Shown: positions 1 to 9,126 of the stretch, one piece after another
Position numbering within the stretch: position 1 is the first letter of the stretch
Layout of the letters: each line of letters begins with the position of its first letter
Assembly (NCBI GenBank): GCA_000724175.1
Contig: JPGV01000015.1
Span: 132,523-196,522 of the forward strand
Source: [Candidatus Thermochlorobacteriaceae] bacterium GBChlB
GTDB taxonomy: Bacteria > Bacteroidota > Chlorobiia > Chlorobiales > Thermochlorobacteraceae
DNA length: 64,000 bases
Reading direction: 5' to 3'
Program-made: the position numbers and the translations under genes
The notes under the pieces: generated by a model
Database searches by the model: none
The model's input: only the letters and a program-made list of their open reading frames with translations
Told to the model about the DNA's origin: nothing

Positions 1-2
1 TC

Positions 3-404
3 TTTTTCCTGCTCGATTGGAGACAAGGCAACAGCGTTATCAATCTCTCGCGCTTCTTGCTGGATGGCACAGGGATTTCGCCCGATGTGGAAGCGGCGCG
101 CGAGCGCGTGCGACTTCGCGCCACGACAACTCGACCGTATGTCGAGGACGGAAGTTTTGTAAAGTTGCGCGAGTTGAGCCTAAACTACACCTTCAACCGC
201 GACTTTACGAAGAGCGTATTCGGAAACGCCGTGTCGTATCTGAAAATCGGCGTCTCGGGCAGAAACCTCTTAATGTTTACAAGATATTCCAGCTACGACC
301 CAGAAGTGAGCAACTTCGGTAGCTTAGCTACTGCGGGCTCGGTGGAAGTAACGCCGTTCCCATCGTCGCGCAGTTTCTTTTTCAACATCCAATTCGGATT
401 GTAA
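3..404 (+). CDS. SusC/RagA-family TonB-linked outer membrane protein, C-terminal end only
   Basis: The reading frame is open from the left edge of the window (frame of base 3), so only the last 133 residues are present and the start lies outside. The fragment is the end of an outer-membrane barrel: alternating strands, including 'LRELSLNYTF' and 'LKIGVSGRNLLMF', are typical of the last strands of SusC/RagA proteins, and the chain ends in an aromatic-rich strand closing on Phe-Gly-Leu. SusC proteins form TonB-powered import channels capped by a SusD lipoprotein, and a susD gene follows about 30 bases downstream, which supports the call. The substrate cannot be read from this fragment. Confidence 0.88.
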   Translation, partial: FFLLDWRQGNSVINLSRFLLDGTGISPDVEAARERVRLRATTTRPYVEDGSFVKLRELSLNYTFNRDFTKSVFGNAVSYLKIGVSGRNLLMFTRYSSYDPEVSNFGSLATAGSVEVTPFPSSRSFFFNIQFGL

Positions 405-433
405 AAAATTTGAGAGACAAGGAGACATCAGAC

Positions 434-1801
434 ATGCTTAAACAACAACAATTTCACTGGCTAAAACGACTGGCAACATGGGTAAGCATCGCTGCGATGG
501 CTGTATCGCAATACGGTTGCCCGAATCGAGACTTTCCCGACCCGAATGCGCCGAGTCCGGCAACGCTGACGCTGCAGAGTTTTGCAACCGGTTTGGAATC
601 GCAAATTCGCGCCATCGGCACTTACCTCATCGGCTCGGGGAGCGTGGGCAGAGAGATGATTCACTTTGGACAAGACGACCCGCGCTTTCGCAGCGAGTAT
701 GTTCAAGGGCAGCCCGACGCTGGCGGTGGTTTTGTGAGCGGCACGCCGAACCCACGCTATCGCGCAATTGCCCAAGCCCGCTTGTTGATAGACCAAGTCG
801 TCACACTGCCTGAATCGCAGGCGGCGCAAGCTGCCGCCGCGCGCGGATTCGCCAATACCATCATTGCCTACCAGCTGTTGATTATTCATAATTGGCAGTA
901 TGATAATGGATTGAAACTCGTCGCCTCAGCCGACCCGGGCGGCGCGCCGGTTGTGCCTCGACAACAAGCCTTGGCGGAAATCGCTCGGCAACTCGACGAT
1001 GCTAACGCGCAACTTTCACAAGCCGGAAACGTCGCGTTTCCGTTCAGGCTCTCGCCCGGCTTCAGAGGGTTTGACTCGGCGCAAACTTTTCGTCAGTTCA
1101 ATCGCGGACTGCGCGCTCGCGTTGCGGCGTATCAAGGCGACTACGCGACATGCTTGACAGCGTTGGGGCAATCGTTTATTTCAAACACGCCGACGGCGGC
1201 GAATATGCAGCGCGGTGTCTTTCACAGCTACGCCGATGCGCCCAACGACCAAACAAACCCACTCTTTCAGGTTGTTAGCGCGCCGCTTCCGAACCTTTGG
1301 GCACACCCATCTTTTTTCAGAGACAACACCGACACAACGACCGACACGCGCCTTGCTAAAATTTTCCGCCGCGAAGCAAGAACGGTTGAAGGGCTGACCG
1401 CCAGTGCAACACTCAACGTTGCCGCCACCAACAGTTCACCGTTGCCGATAATGCGCAATGAAGAACTCCTGCTCTTGCGCGCGGAAGCGAACATTTTGGG
1501 CGCAACCCAGAATCTTGCCAACGCGGAAGCCGATCTGAACATCGTCCGACAAGCCGCGGGCGTCGCGCCGTATCCCACTGGTAGCACGACCGCCGCCAAC
1601 GCGCTCGACCGGCTCATTTACGAGCGACGCTACTCGCTCTTTATGGAAGGACATCGTTGGGTGGATATGCGCCGCTATCCGACGCGCGCTGGCTCGCCAA
1701 ACCCGAACAACTTGCCCGGACGGCTCAACGAACTGCCGATTGACCGCCCGCAAGACCGCATCGTGGTCAGCTTCCCAATTCCGCTGCCAGAAATTCCGTA
1801 G
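434..1801 (+). CDS. SusD/RagB-family nutrient-binding outer membrane lipoprotein
   Basis: 455 residues. I chose the ATG at 434 because AAGGAG lies ten bases upstream (419-424); an in-frame TTG at 410 has no ribosome site. The N-terminus has a hydrophobic stretch ending in a lipobox-like 'SQYGC', so a lipidated surface protein is predicted. The C-terminal half has SusD hallmarks: 'IMRNEELLLLRAEANI' followed by 'LIYERRYSLFMEGHRWVDMRR', the helical segment conserved near the end of the family. SusD caps the SusC channel and presents substrate to it. It is co-transcribed with the partial susC upstream and ends just before a strong terminator. The ligand is unknown. Confidence 0.92.
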   Translation: MLKQQQFHWLKRLATWVSIAAMAVSQYGCPNRDFPDPNAPSPATLTLQSFATGLESQIRAIGTYLIGSGSVGREMIHFGQDDPRFRSEYVQGQPDAGGGFVSGTPNPRYRAIAQARLLIDQVVTLPESQAAQAAAARGFANTIIAYQLLIIHNWQYDNGLKLVASADPGGAPVVPRQQALAEIARQLDDANAQLSQAGNVAFPFRLSPGFRGFDSAQTFRQFNRGLRARVAAYQGDYATCLTALGQSFISNTPTAANMQRGVFHSYADAPNDQTNPLFQVVSAPLPNLWAHPSFFRDNTDTTTDTRLAKIFRREARTVEGLTASATLNVAATNSSPLPIMRNEELLLLRAEANILGATQNLANAEADLNIVRQAAGVAPYPTGSTTAANALDRLIYERRYSLFMEGHRWVDMRRYPTRAGSPNPNNLPGRLNELPIDRPQDRIVVSFPIPLPEIP

Positions 1802-1837
1802 CGCTAAGCCAAACGGCAGTGCTGCCAAAAACTCGAC

Positions 1838-1869
1838 AGGCGACTGTGTGAATACAGTCGCCTTTTTTA
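1838..1869 (+). terminator. Intrinsic terminator after susD
   Basis: A perfect 10-bp stem (AGGCGACTGT with ACAGTCGCCT, six-base loop) is followed by a T run. It closes the susC-susD unit. Confidence 0.88.
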
Positions 1870-1905
1870 TTTTCCACAAGTTCAAAACTTAATGTTCAAC
1901 ACACC

Positions 1906-3321
1906 ATGATACTGCGACGCATTGCTTTTTTACTGCTTGCATTCACAGCGCTTGCATCGGCGCAAGAAAAAAACAAAAATCCGCGCCTGAAAGACTCCTT
2001 CCGTCAAGAAAAGAACGGCTGGATTTATCTCTATCTTGAAGGCAAACCAAAAGAAATTGGGTTTCAGCACGGCTATCACCTCGCAGAGGAAATCGACGAT
2101 GCCATCAAAATGTTCAAGCTCTTCACCAAACAAAACACGGGCAAGGACTGGAAATTTTTCCGAGAGGCAGCCAAAAAAATGCTCTGGGTGAAAGTCGATT
2201 TGGAATACAAAGAAGAAATTCAAGGCATGGCAGAAGGCGTGCAGATTAAGAAAAAAAACTACGATTATGTCGACCTCACCATACTTAACGGGTGGATAGA
2301 ACTCTGCCAATACTATGTGCCGTATCTCGCCGAAAAAATGCAGCAAGGTGCTGGCGATAATAAAGCGCCCGGCAATTGTAGTGCGTTCATTGCCACAGGC
2401 AGCTACACCGCCGACGGCAAAATTGCAATGGGACATAATGCTTGGGTCGACTACATCGTCGGCGCACGCTGGAATATCATTCTCGACATTGTGCCTGCAA
2501 CGGGAAAAAGAATGTTCATGGACGCCTTCCCCGGCTTTATTCACAGCGGCGATGATTTCGTCATCAACAGCGCGGGGATTCTTTACACTGAAACGACCAT
2601 CACACAGTTCAAAGGATTTAATGAAACCGGCGTGCCTGAATTTGTCCGCGCCCGTAAAGCAGCACAGTATAGCGAAAGCATTGATGATTTTATTAAAATC
2701 ATGACAACCGAAAACAACGGCGGCTATGCCAATACATGGCTTGTCGGCGATTTAAATAAAAATGAAATTGCAAAACTGGAATTGGGACTGAAAAATTACA
2801 AAGTCTGGCGCACAACCGACGGGATGTATTACGGCTCGAATTTTCCGACGAATGAAAAACTTATTGCAGAAGAAACCACATTTAATACCAAAGATTCTAC
2901 CAATTCGCCAAACGCCCGCAAAGCGCGCTGGGAAAAATTAAGTGAACTCAATAGAGGCAAAATTGATATTGAGGTCGCCAAAAAAATGGAAACAGATGGC
3001 GTGGACGAGGTAACTCAATCACCAACGCCGAACCGATGTATGATTGCCGGCAGAGTAGATACCGACCCGAAAGGCTGTCCTGAATGGGGCTGGAGCGCGT
3101 ATTATCCGGGTGGCACAGTGCAAGGCAAGGTTACAACCGCAGAACTCGCCAAAGACTTAAAGTTCTGGGCAAAAGCGGGCGTGCTGGTGGGCGAGGACTT
3201 CATCGCCGCTGAATTTTTGAAACAGCATCCCGAATACAAATGGCAAGAGCCATTTTTGCGCGACATCAAAAAACACGATTGGACGCTCTTTGAAGCAAAG
3301 ATAAGTCCGTCCGTTAAATGA
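1906..3321 (+). CDS. C45-type autoproteolytic acyltransferase/hydrolase, secreted
   Basis: 471 residues with a signal peptide (hydrophobic residues 4-18, cleavage near Ala19-Gln20). The segment 'GNCSAFIATGSYTADGKI' places Cys158 where C45/phospholipase-B-like Ntn hydrolases expose their nucleophile after self-cleavage. Other family features are 'GHNAWVDY' and, later, 'GYANTWLVGDLNKNEIA'. Related enzymes hydrolyse or transfer amide-linked acyl groups, but the family is diverse and the substrate here is not predictable. The gene stands alone after the susD terminator and about 60 bases before recO. The length fits the phospholipase-B-like branch better than short penicillin acylases. Confidence 0.72.
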   Translation: MILRRIAFLLLAFTALASAQEKNKNPRLKDSFRQEKNGWIYLYLEGKPKEIGFQHGYHLAEEIDDAIKMFKLFTKQNTGKDWKFFREAAKKMLWVKVDLEYKEEIQGMAEGVQIKKKNYDYVDLTILNGWIELCQYYVPYLAEKMQQGAGDNKAPGNCSAFIATGSYTADGKIAMGHNAWVDYIVGARWNIILDIVPATGKRMFMDAFPGFIHSGDDFVINSAGILYTETTITQFKGFNETGVPEFVRARKAAQYSESIDDFIKIMTTENNGGYANTWLVGDLNKNEIAKLELGLKNYKVWRTTDGMYYGSNFPTNEKLIAEETTFNTKDSTNSPNARKARWEKLSELNRGKIDIEVAKKMETDGVDEVTQSPTPNRCMIAGRVDTDPKGCPEWGWSAYYPGGTVQGKVTTAELAKDLKFWAKAGVLVGEDFIAAEFLKQHPEYKWQEPFLRDIKKHDWTLFEAKISPSVK

Positions 3322-3384
3322 CACGCATTGAAGCGCGCTCTGGCACGACGGTCTAAGCGGCGTTGATATAACTGATAGCAACTG

Positions 3385-4167
3385 ATGATAAAAAAATGTG
3401 AGGCGATTGTGTTGCGCTCGATTGACTACCGCGACCAATCCAAGATACTAACACTGTATACCAAAGAGTTTGGGCGCATATCGGCGATAGCCAAAGGCTG
3501 TCGAAGTCCGCAAAGCAAGTATGCGTCCGCCTTCGAGGTCGGCTCGCATATCAATGCGGTGCTGTATAAAAAATCCACGCGCGAGGTGCAGAACATCTCC
3601 GATGCAAGCGTCAAGACCGCATTTCTTGGTATCACCGCGTCGCTCGAGAAACTCTCTGCGATGCACCAAATTGTCGAACTCATTAGGCTGGCAACCGAAG
3701 ACGAAGAAATGCAGCCGAAAATTTTTGCGTTGCTCGCCGAAACGCTCTGGCGTGTCGACCAATCCAAAAGAAACATCGGCAATTTTTTCTTTTACTTTCA
3801 AGTAAAGTTAGTAACGCTCTTGGGTTTCAAGCCGAGTTTTGAGGAATGTGTGTTGTCAGGAAAAAACATCTGGAAGGAACTCGAGAGCGCGGACGAAAAA
3901 CTGCTTGCGCTTTTGCCGGAACACGGCGGCATTGCGTTGCGGCGCGAGGCTGAATTGCGCGGACTGTCGGGACGGGCAATTTCAATTCAGGCGGTTCGAT
4001 TAATTCAGTTGCTGGCGTCATCAGCAATGGACGACTTAGAAAACCTGCGCCTACAAGACGGCGTCGCAGGAGAAATCGCTCAGATTCTTGATACCTACTT
4101 CCGATTCCACATTGAGGATTTGCCGCCGCTTCGAAGCCGTGAGGTCTTCAACCAACTGACGCAGTAG
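3385..4167 (+). CDS. recO: DNA repair protein RecO
   Basis: 260 residues, the usual RecO length. The N-terminal OB-fold is recognisable from 'EAIVLRSIDYRDQSKILTLY' and 'FGRISAIAKGCRSPQSKYA'. The middle and C-terminal parts are helical with the expected 'FFFYFQVKLVTLLGFKPSFEEC' region, where many RecO proteins carry a Cys cluster; only one Cys is seen there. RecO loads RecA onto SSB-coated single-stranded DNA with RecR (RecFOR pathway). The start at 3385 is the first ATG giving the complete OB-fold. No recF or recR is nearby, though recN is in the window. Confidence 0.9.
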   Translation: MIKKCEAIVLRSIDYRDQSKILTLYTKEFGRISAIAKGCRSPQSKYASAFEVGSHINAVLYKKSTREVQNISDASVKTAFLGITASLEKLSAMHQIVELIRLATEDEEMQPKIFALLAETLWRVDQSKRNIGNFFFYFQVKLVTLLGFKPSFEECVLSGKNIWKELESADEKLLALLPEHGGIALRREAELRGLSGRAISIQAVRLIQLLASSAMDDLENLRLQDGVAGEIAQILDTYFRFHIEDLPPLRSREVFNQLTQ

Positions 4168-4294
4168 CCGCACTGATAGCCAAGCGCTGTGATTTGTCGC
4201 CATCTTAAACTTTTAAGACAATCGCTGCGTAAATAGCGTTGCACGCTTCAAGCTAAGCCTTAAGCAATTCAAGAAAACTATCATCTTGTATGTT

Positions 4295-4320
4295 AAAGGA
4301 GAACTTAATCAAAGGAGAAC
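4295..4320 (+). promoter_or_regulatory. Tandem duplicated Shine-Dalgarno before degP
   Basis: The ten-base sequence AAAGGAGAAC occurs twice, at 4295-4304 and 4311-4320. Only the second is correctly spaced from the ATG at 4324. The upstream copy may be a standby site for ribosomes or simply a small duplication. Confidence 0.55.
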
Positions 4321-4323
4321 CCA

Positions 4324-5844
4324 ATGAATAACAAAACGCTTTTGACCGCCATCGGTCTGATTTTCATCGGTATCATCATCGGCATCGTTGGCATCACAGG
4401 GCTGCAAATGACCGACAATGTGTCAGCGCAGCAACCGCGCGAACTCGTTGCGCTCGGCAATTCAACCTATACGCCGAAGGAATCCATGCTGACCATGAAG
4501 GCTATCAATCAAGCCTTTATTGATGTGGCGTCCGTCGCCAAACCCGCTGTCGTCAGCATTGATGTGGAAACGACTGCCAAGCCGTTATTGAACAAACAAA
4601 ACACGCCTGACGGGGAAGACCCTAACGATATGTTTCACTTTTTCTTTCGTCAGCAGCCGCGTGGCAACGTGCCAATGCGCGGCTCTGGCTCTGGCGTCAT
4701 CATCTCGCCCGACGGCTATATCATTACCAACCATCATGTTGTGCGTGAGGGCGGTGCGGCGGCGAACATCAAGGTTATCTTAGAAGACCGACGAGAGTTC
4801 AAAGCGAAGTTCATCGGCAGCGACCCACTGACGGACATTGCCGTGGTAAAAATTGACGCGAAAGATTTGCCTGTGATGTCCTTTGGCGATTCGGACGGCG
4901 TGCAGGTCGGCGAATGGGTCATCGCTGTCGGAAACCCGTTCCAATTGGCATCGACCGTTACGGCGGGCATCGTCAGTGCTCTGAGCCGCAACATCGATAT
5001 CATCGGCGACAGCTACGGTGTCGAGAATTTCATTCAAACCGACGCCGCCGTCAATCCGGGCAATTCGGGTGGAGCGCTGGTCAATATCGAAGGCAAACTG
5101 ATTGGCATTAACACAGCCATTGCCACGCGTACGGGAAGCTATGCAGGATACAGTTTCGCTGTTCCAATTAACCTTGCGAAAGCCGTCGCCGAAGATTTGA
5201 TTAAGTATGGAAAAGTAACGCGCGGCTACATCGGTGTTCAGATTAAACGGCCTGATGCGACCGAAGCCAAAGCGTTAGGCTTAGCGCGTCCCGAAGGCGC
5301 ATGGGTTCAGTCGCTTGTGCCAGATGGCGCAGCCAAACAAGCCGGCATTGAGCCAAACGACGTTATTATTGCCGTCGATGGCAAAGCCGTGCGCGCGCCC
5401 AACGATTTACAAGCCTACGTCGCCCGCAAACATCCAAATGATAAAGTGGTAGTAAAAGTCCTGCGCGACGGTAAGGAAAAGGAAATCACGGTTACGCTCA
5501 AAGCCCGCGCCGAGAAACAAGATGTCGCTGAATCGAAAGAACCCGACGCAGAACCTGATATGCAGTTAGGACTCGAAGTGAAAGACCTGACTGACGCTGA
5601 TAAAAAGAAATATGACGTCGAATACGGCGTGCGTGTCTCCTCGATTGATATAGGAGGACAAGCGGCGGCGCGCGGCATCAATAAAGAAGATGTGATTATG
5701 GAGGTCAATCGTCAAAGAGTGAATTCTGTCAAGGAGTTCAAGTCGGCGATTTCGAGCATCAAAGCGGGTGAAGCGGCGTTGCTCCGTATTCGTAAGCGCG
5801 ACAAGTCCACGCAGTTCGTCGCCATTGAGGTCGCATCGAAGTAA
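4324..5844 (+). CDS. degP: DegP/HtrA-family periplasmic serine endoprotease with two PDZ domains
   Basis: 506 residues. A hydrophobic segment (about 8-27) acts as signal peptide or membrane anchor. The trypsin-like domain shows the full catalytic triad: His138 in 'TNHHVV', Asp171 in 'LTDIAVV' and Ser248 in 'NPGNSGGAL'. Two PDZ domains follow, roughly 300-395 and 420-500, each with a substrate-loop pattern ('RGYIGVQI', 'LGLEVKDL'). DegP-type proteases degrade or refold misfolded envelope proteins; with two PDZ domains this is the DegP/DegQ form rather than DegS. The start is fixed by an excellent ribosome site, and a terminator follows directly, so it is monocistronic. Confidence 0.95.
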   Translation: MNNKTLLTAIGLIFIGIIIGIVGITGLQMTDNVSAQQPRELVALGNSTYTPKESMLTMKAINQAFIDVASVAKPAVVSIDVETTAKPLLNKQNTPDGEDPNDMFHFFFRQQPRGNVPMRGSGSGVIISPDGYIITNHHVVREGGAAANIKVILEDRREFKAKFIGSDPLTDIAVVKIDAKDLPVMSFGDSDGVQVGEWVIAVGNPFQLASTVTAGIVSALSRNIDIIGDSYGVENFIQTDAAVNPGNSGGALVNIEGKLIGINTAIATRTGSYAGYSFAVPINLAKAVAEDLIKYGKVTRGYIGVQIKRPDATEAKALGLARPEGAWVQSLVPDGAAKQAGIEPNDVIIAVDGKAVRAPNDLQAYVARKHPNDKVVVKVLRDGKEKEITVTLKARAEKQDVAESKEPDAEPDMQLGLEVKDLTDADKKKYDVEYGVRVSSIDIGGQAAARGINKEDVIMEVNRQRVNSVKEFKSAISSIKAGEAALLRIRKRDKSTQFVAIEVASK

Positions 5845-5861
5845 ATAGTTTTGTTAGGTTC

Positions 5862-5889
5862 AAAGGGCGCGTCTCTGCGCCCTTTTCAT
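5862..5889 (+). terminator. Intrinsic terminator after degP
   Basis: AAAGGGCGC and GCGCCCTTT form a perfect 9-bp stem around a six-base loop, followed by T residues. It lies between degP and hemL. Confidence 0.85.
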
Positions 5890-5929
5890 TTCAACAGGTT
5901 TGCCAACGCATTTATCAGTAACATCAAAT

Positions 5930-7243
5930 ATGCTCACTCATCAACAGTCGGCGCAGTTGTTTGAACGCGCCAAACGCACAATTCCGGGCGGCGTCAATTC
6001 GCCTGTCCGCGCCTTCAAATCCGTCGGCGGCACGCCCGTATTTATGAAGCAAGGCGACGGCGCCTATCTCATCGACGCCGATGGCAATCGCTACATCGAC
6101 TACATCGGTTCATGGGGCCCGTTTATTTTGGGACACTCGCACCCGCGCGTTGTTGCCGCCATTGAAAAAACGCTAAAACATGTTGGCACGAGTTTCGGGG
6201 CGCCAACCGAACTGGAAATCGAACTTGCCGAATTGGTGTCATCGTTAATGCCGTCGATGCAAATGGTGCGCATGGTCAATAGCGGCACCGAGGCAACCAT
6301 GTCGGCGATTCGCGTCGCACGCGGCTTTACGGGACGCGAAAAAATCATCAAGTTCGAAGGCTGCTATCACGGACACGGCGACAGTTTTCTCATCAAGGCG
6401 GGAAGCGGCGCGCTTACGCTGGGCGTGCCGGATAGTCCGGGCGTAACCAAAGGCACGGCACAAGACACGCTCAACGCCGACTACAACGACATCGAGTCGG
6501 TCAAACGGCTTGTGCGTGAGTATCCAAATCAAATTGCCGCCATCATCATTGAACCCATTGGCGGAAATATGGGGGTCGTGCCTGCTCGAAAGGAATTTCT
6601 CGTCGAGCTGCGTGAGCTTTGCACAAAGGAGAACATTGTTCTCATTTTCGATGAAGTCATGACGGGCTTTCGCGTGGCATTGGGCGGCGCGCAATCCATT
6701 TACGGCGTTATGCCTGATCTCACAACGCTTGGCAAAATCATCGGCGGCGGCTTGCCGGTCGGTTGCTACGGCGGCAGACGCGACATCATGCAGCGCGTCG
6801 CGCCCGCAGGTGATATTTATCAGGCGGGAACGCTCTCTGGCAATCCGCTTGCCATGAGCGCCGGAATTGAAACGCTCCGACTGCTCGTCGAAGAAAATCC
6901 GTATCCCGACTTAGAAAAAAAAGCGGAGTTTCTCGAACAGGGATTTCGTGAGAATATGCGCGAGTTGGGTGTGAATTATTGCCTGAAAAAACAAGGCTCA
7001 ATGATGTGTCTCTTTTTTACAGAGCAAGATGTGGTGGATTTCAAGACGGCGACCAGTTCGAACACAAAACACTACGCGGCGTATTTTCATGCGATGCTGG
7101 AACGCGGCGTCTATCTTGCGCCTGCGCAATACGAGGCGATGTTTTTCTCCATTCGGCACGGCGAAAAGGAATTGGAACACACCATTCGCGCCAACCGAGA
7201 AGCGTTGGAACTGACACTCAAAAGAGAATTGCAGAAAGCGTAA
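5930..7243 (+). CDS. hemL: Glutamate-1-semialdehyde 2,1-aminomutase
   Basis: 437 residues, the standard size. It converts glutamate-1-semialdehyde to 5-aminolevulinate, the second step of the C5 route to haem and chlorophyll-type tetrapyrroles. The fold-type I PLP features are clear: '[15 protein letters not shown]', '[10 protein letters not shown]' with the PLP-ring Asp241, and Lys269 in '[14 protein letters not shown]', the Schiff-base lysine. The N-terminal '[14 protein letters not shown]' is diagnostic. The ATG at 5930 was preferred over an in-frame TTG at 5900 because the family starts just before the '[12 protein letters not shown]' segment. No other hem genes are adjacent. Confidence 0.97.
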   Translation: MLTHQQSAQLFERAKRTIPGGVNSPVRAFKSVGGTPVFMKQGDGAYLIDADGNRYIDYIGSWGPFILGHSHPRVVAAIEKTLKHVGTSFGAPTELEIELAELVSSLMPSMQMVRMVNSGTEATMSAIRVARGFTGREKIIKFEGCYHGHGDSFLIKAGSGALTLGVPDSPGVTKGTAQDTLNADYNDIESVKRLVREYPNQIAAIIIEPIGGNMGVVPARKEFLVELRELCTKENIVLIFDEVMTGFRVALGGAQSIYGVMPDLTTLGKIIGGGLPVGCYGGRRDIMQRVAPAGDIYQAGTLSGNPLAMSAGIETLRLLVEENPYPDLEKKAEFLEQGFRENMRELGVNYCLKKQGSMMCLFFTEQDVVDFKTATSSNTKHYAAYFHAMLERGVYLAPAQYEAMFFSIRHGEKELEHTIRANREALELTLKRELQKA

Positions 7244-7308
7244 AGACGGTCAATTAAAGACGCATTCGACTGTTCAATAAAGCACGGTGGCGCGGGAGAA
7301 ACCCATCG

Positions 7309-9018
7309 TCAGCGCGCCGCCGCGATAAGTTCCTGAGCTGATTTAAGCGAGGCGTCCGTAACTTCCGCGCCCGATAAGAGCCGCGCGACTTCGCGCTGAT
7401 GCTCTTCATGCGAGAGTTTCGCCACGACCGACATTGTGCGCTCTTTGCTGATTTCTTTTCTCACTTGAAAATGCACATCTGCCATGGCTGCAATTTGAGG
7501 CAAATGCGTGATGGCAATGATTTGATGATACCGCGCAAGGTCTTTCATACTGAACCCAACCGCTTGCGCGACTTTGCCGCTGACGCCTGTATCGATTTCA
7601 TCGAAGACCAAAATTGGCAGGCGGTCAGATTTCGCTAAAACGGTTTTCAGCGCAAGCATCACACGAGAGACTTCGCCGCCAGAGGCTGTTTTGACAAGCG
7701 GTTTCGGGTCTTCGCCCAAATTCGTCGTGATGAGAAATTCGACATAATCGTAGCCCGACGCGGTGGCGGCATAGCGCGTGCCGTCAATCAAAATATCGCC
7801 GTTTGTGTCGGGGTGATGCTTGATGGAGACCTCAAAGCGCGCGTTGGCGATGCCTAATTTTTTCAGTTCCTCTGGAATCGCTTTGCTCAAGCGCTTGGCT
7901 AAGTCTTTTCGTTTGGCGGAGAGCCGTTCAGCGATTTCAGAAAGCACCTCTTGCTGCGATTTAATTTGGCGTTCCCATTTGGTGATTTCCTCGACGAAAT
8001 TTTCAACGAGCATGATTTCTTCGGCAATCGTTTTTCGATAACGAATCACTTCCGAAAGGTGGTTGCCGCCCCCGCCGTATTTTTTGCGCAGCATTTGCAG
8101 CGCCATCAGCCGCTCGCGCACGTCCGCGAGCCGTTCTGGGTTGAACTCAATGCGCGAGTTGTAGCTCTGAGCAAACTTGGTGATTTCGTCGACCAGTGCT
8201 TGCGCCGAATATGCGTCGTTGGCGGAGTCGGCGAAACTCTTGTCGATGCGCGCCAAATCTTGCAAGATGTTTCTCACCTCGACCAGTCGGTTATGCACTG
8301 AGTCGTCCGACGAATAGAGAATATCATGAACGCGGTTCGTGGCGGAGTATAGTTTTTCCGAATTTTCTAAGATGGTGCGCTCGACTTGCAGGTCTTCTTC
8401 TTCGTTTTCTTCGGGCGCGATGGAGTCAATTTCCCGAATTTGATGTGCGTGCAGCTCTTTTTGTTCGCGCATCCGCTTCTCGCGTTGGCGCAGTTCGGTC
8501 AGGCGTTTTTGCGTGTTTTTCAGCGACTCAAGTTGGCGCTGGAACTCCTCGACCAAGCCGCCCAGCCCGCCGTATTCATCGAGCAAGCGAATGTGCGACT
8601 CGACGCGCAAGAGCGACTGATGGTCGTGTTGCCCGTGCAAGTCAATCGAAAGGTCGCCAACTTCTTTGAGCAGCGCGAGTGTGGCGGGCGAATCGTTGAT
8701 AAAGCAGCGCGATTGTCCTTTGGCGGAAATTTCACGCCGCAAAATCATTTCGCCGCGAACCTCGAAATCATGGTCTTTGAGCAATTGCTCAACGCGCTTG
8801 TTATTGACCGCCTCAATGATGGCTTCAATGACGGCTTTCTCCGAGCCTTTACGCACCGACTCTGCGCTGGAACGGTCGCCAAGCACGACGCCGAGCGCGC
8901 CAATGAGTATGGACTTCCCAGCGCCAGTTTCGCCAGTGATGATGTTCAAGCCGCTTCCAAACTCAATCGTGAGTTCATCGATAAGCGCGTAGTTTTTAAT
9001 GTAGAGGGTCTTAAGCAT
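7309..9018 (-). CDS. recN: DNA repair protein RecN
   Basis: 569 residues from the ATG at 9018, which begins 'MLKTLYIKNYALIDEL', the canonical RecN start; the upstream in-frame extension is not conserved in character. It is an SMC-like ABC ATPase acting in double-strand break repair. Walker A is 'GETGAGKS' near residue 33, the central third is a long coiled coil, and the C-terminal head carries the signature 'TASGGEVSRVMLALK' and Walker B 'LPILVFDEIDTGVSG'. It lies downstream of the M61 peptidase gene on the same strand, 108 bases away, so the two may be co-transcribed without an obvious functional link. Confidence 0.96.
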   Translation of the reverse strand: MLKTLYIKNYALIDELTIEFGSGLNIITGETGAGKSILIGALGVVLGDRSSAESVRKGSEKAVIEAIIEAVNNKRVEQLLKDHDFEVRGEMILRREISAKGQSRCFINDSPATLALLKEVGDLSIDLHGQHDHQSLLRVESHIRLLDEYGGLGGLVEEFQRQLESLKNTQKRLTELRQREKRMREQKELHAHQIREIDSIAPEENEEEDLQVERTILENSEKLYSATNRVHDILYSSDDSVHNRLVEVRNILQDLARIDKSFADSANDAYSAQALVDEITKFAQSYNSRIEFNPERLADVRERLMALQMLRKKYGGGGNHLSEVIRYRKTIAEEIMLVENFVEEITKWERQIKSQQEVLSEIAERLSAKRKDLAKRLSKAIPEELKKLGIANARFEVSIKHHPDTNGDILIDGTRYAATASGYDYVEFLITTNLGEDPKPLVKTASGGEVSRVMLALKTVLAKSDRLPILVFDEIDTGVSGKVAQAVGFSMKDLARYHQIIAITHLPQIAAMADVHFQVRKEISKERTMSVVAKLSHEEHQREVARLLSGAEVTDASLKSAQELIAAAR

Positions 9019-9126
9019 GAAGTATATGAGTGATGTGTTGGTTTCTTTGCTGCTAAGGCGCAGCACGCCGTCCCTCAGCGCTCTTGACGTTATGAAAAAG
9101 CGCGTCATGAACATCGCAGGAGCGCG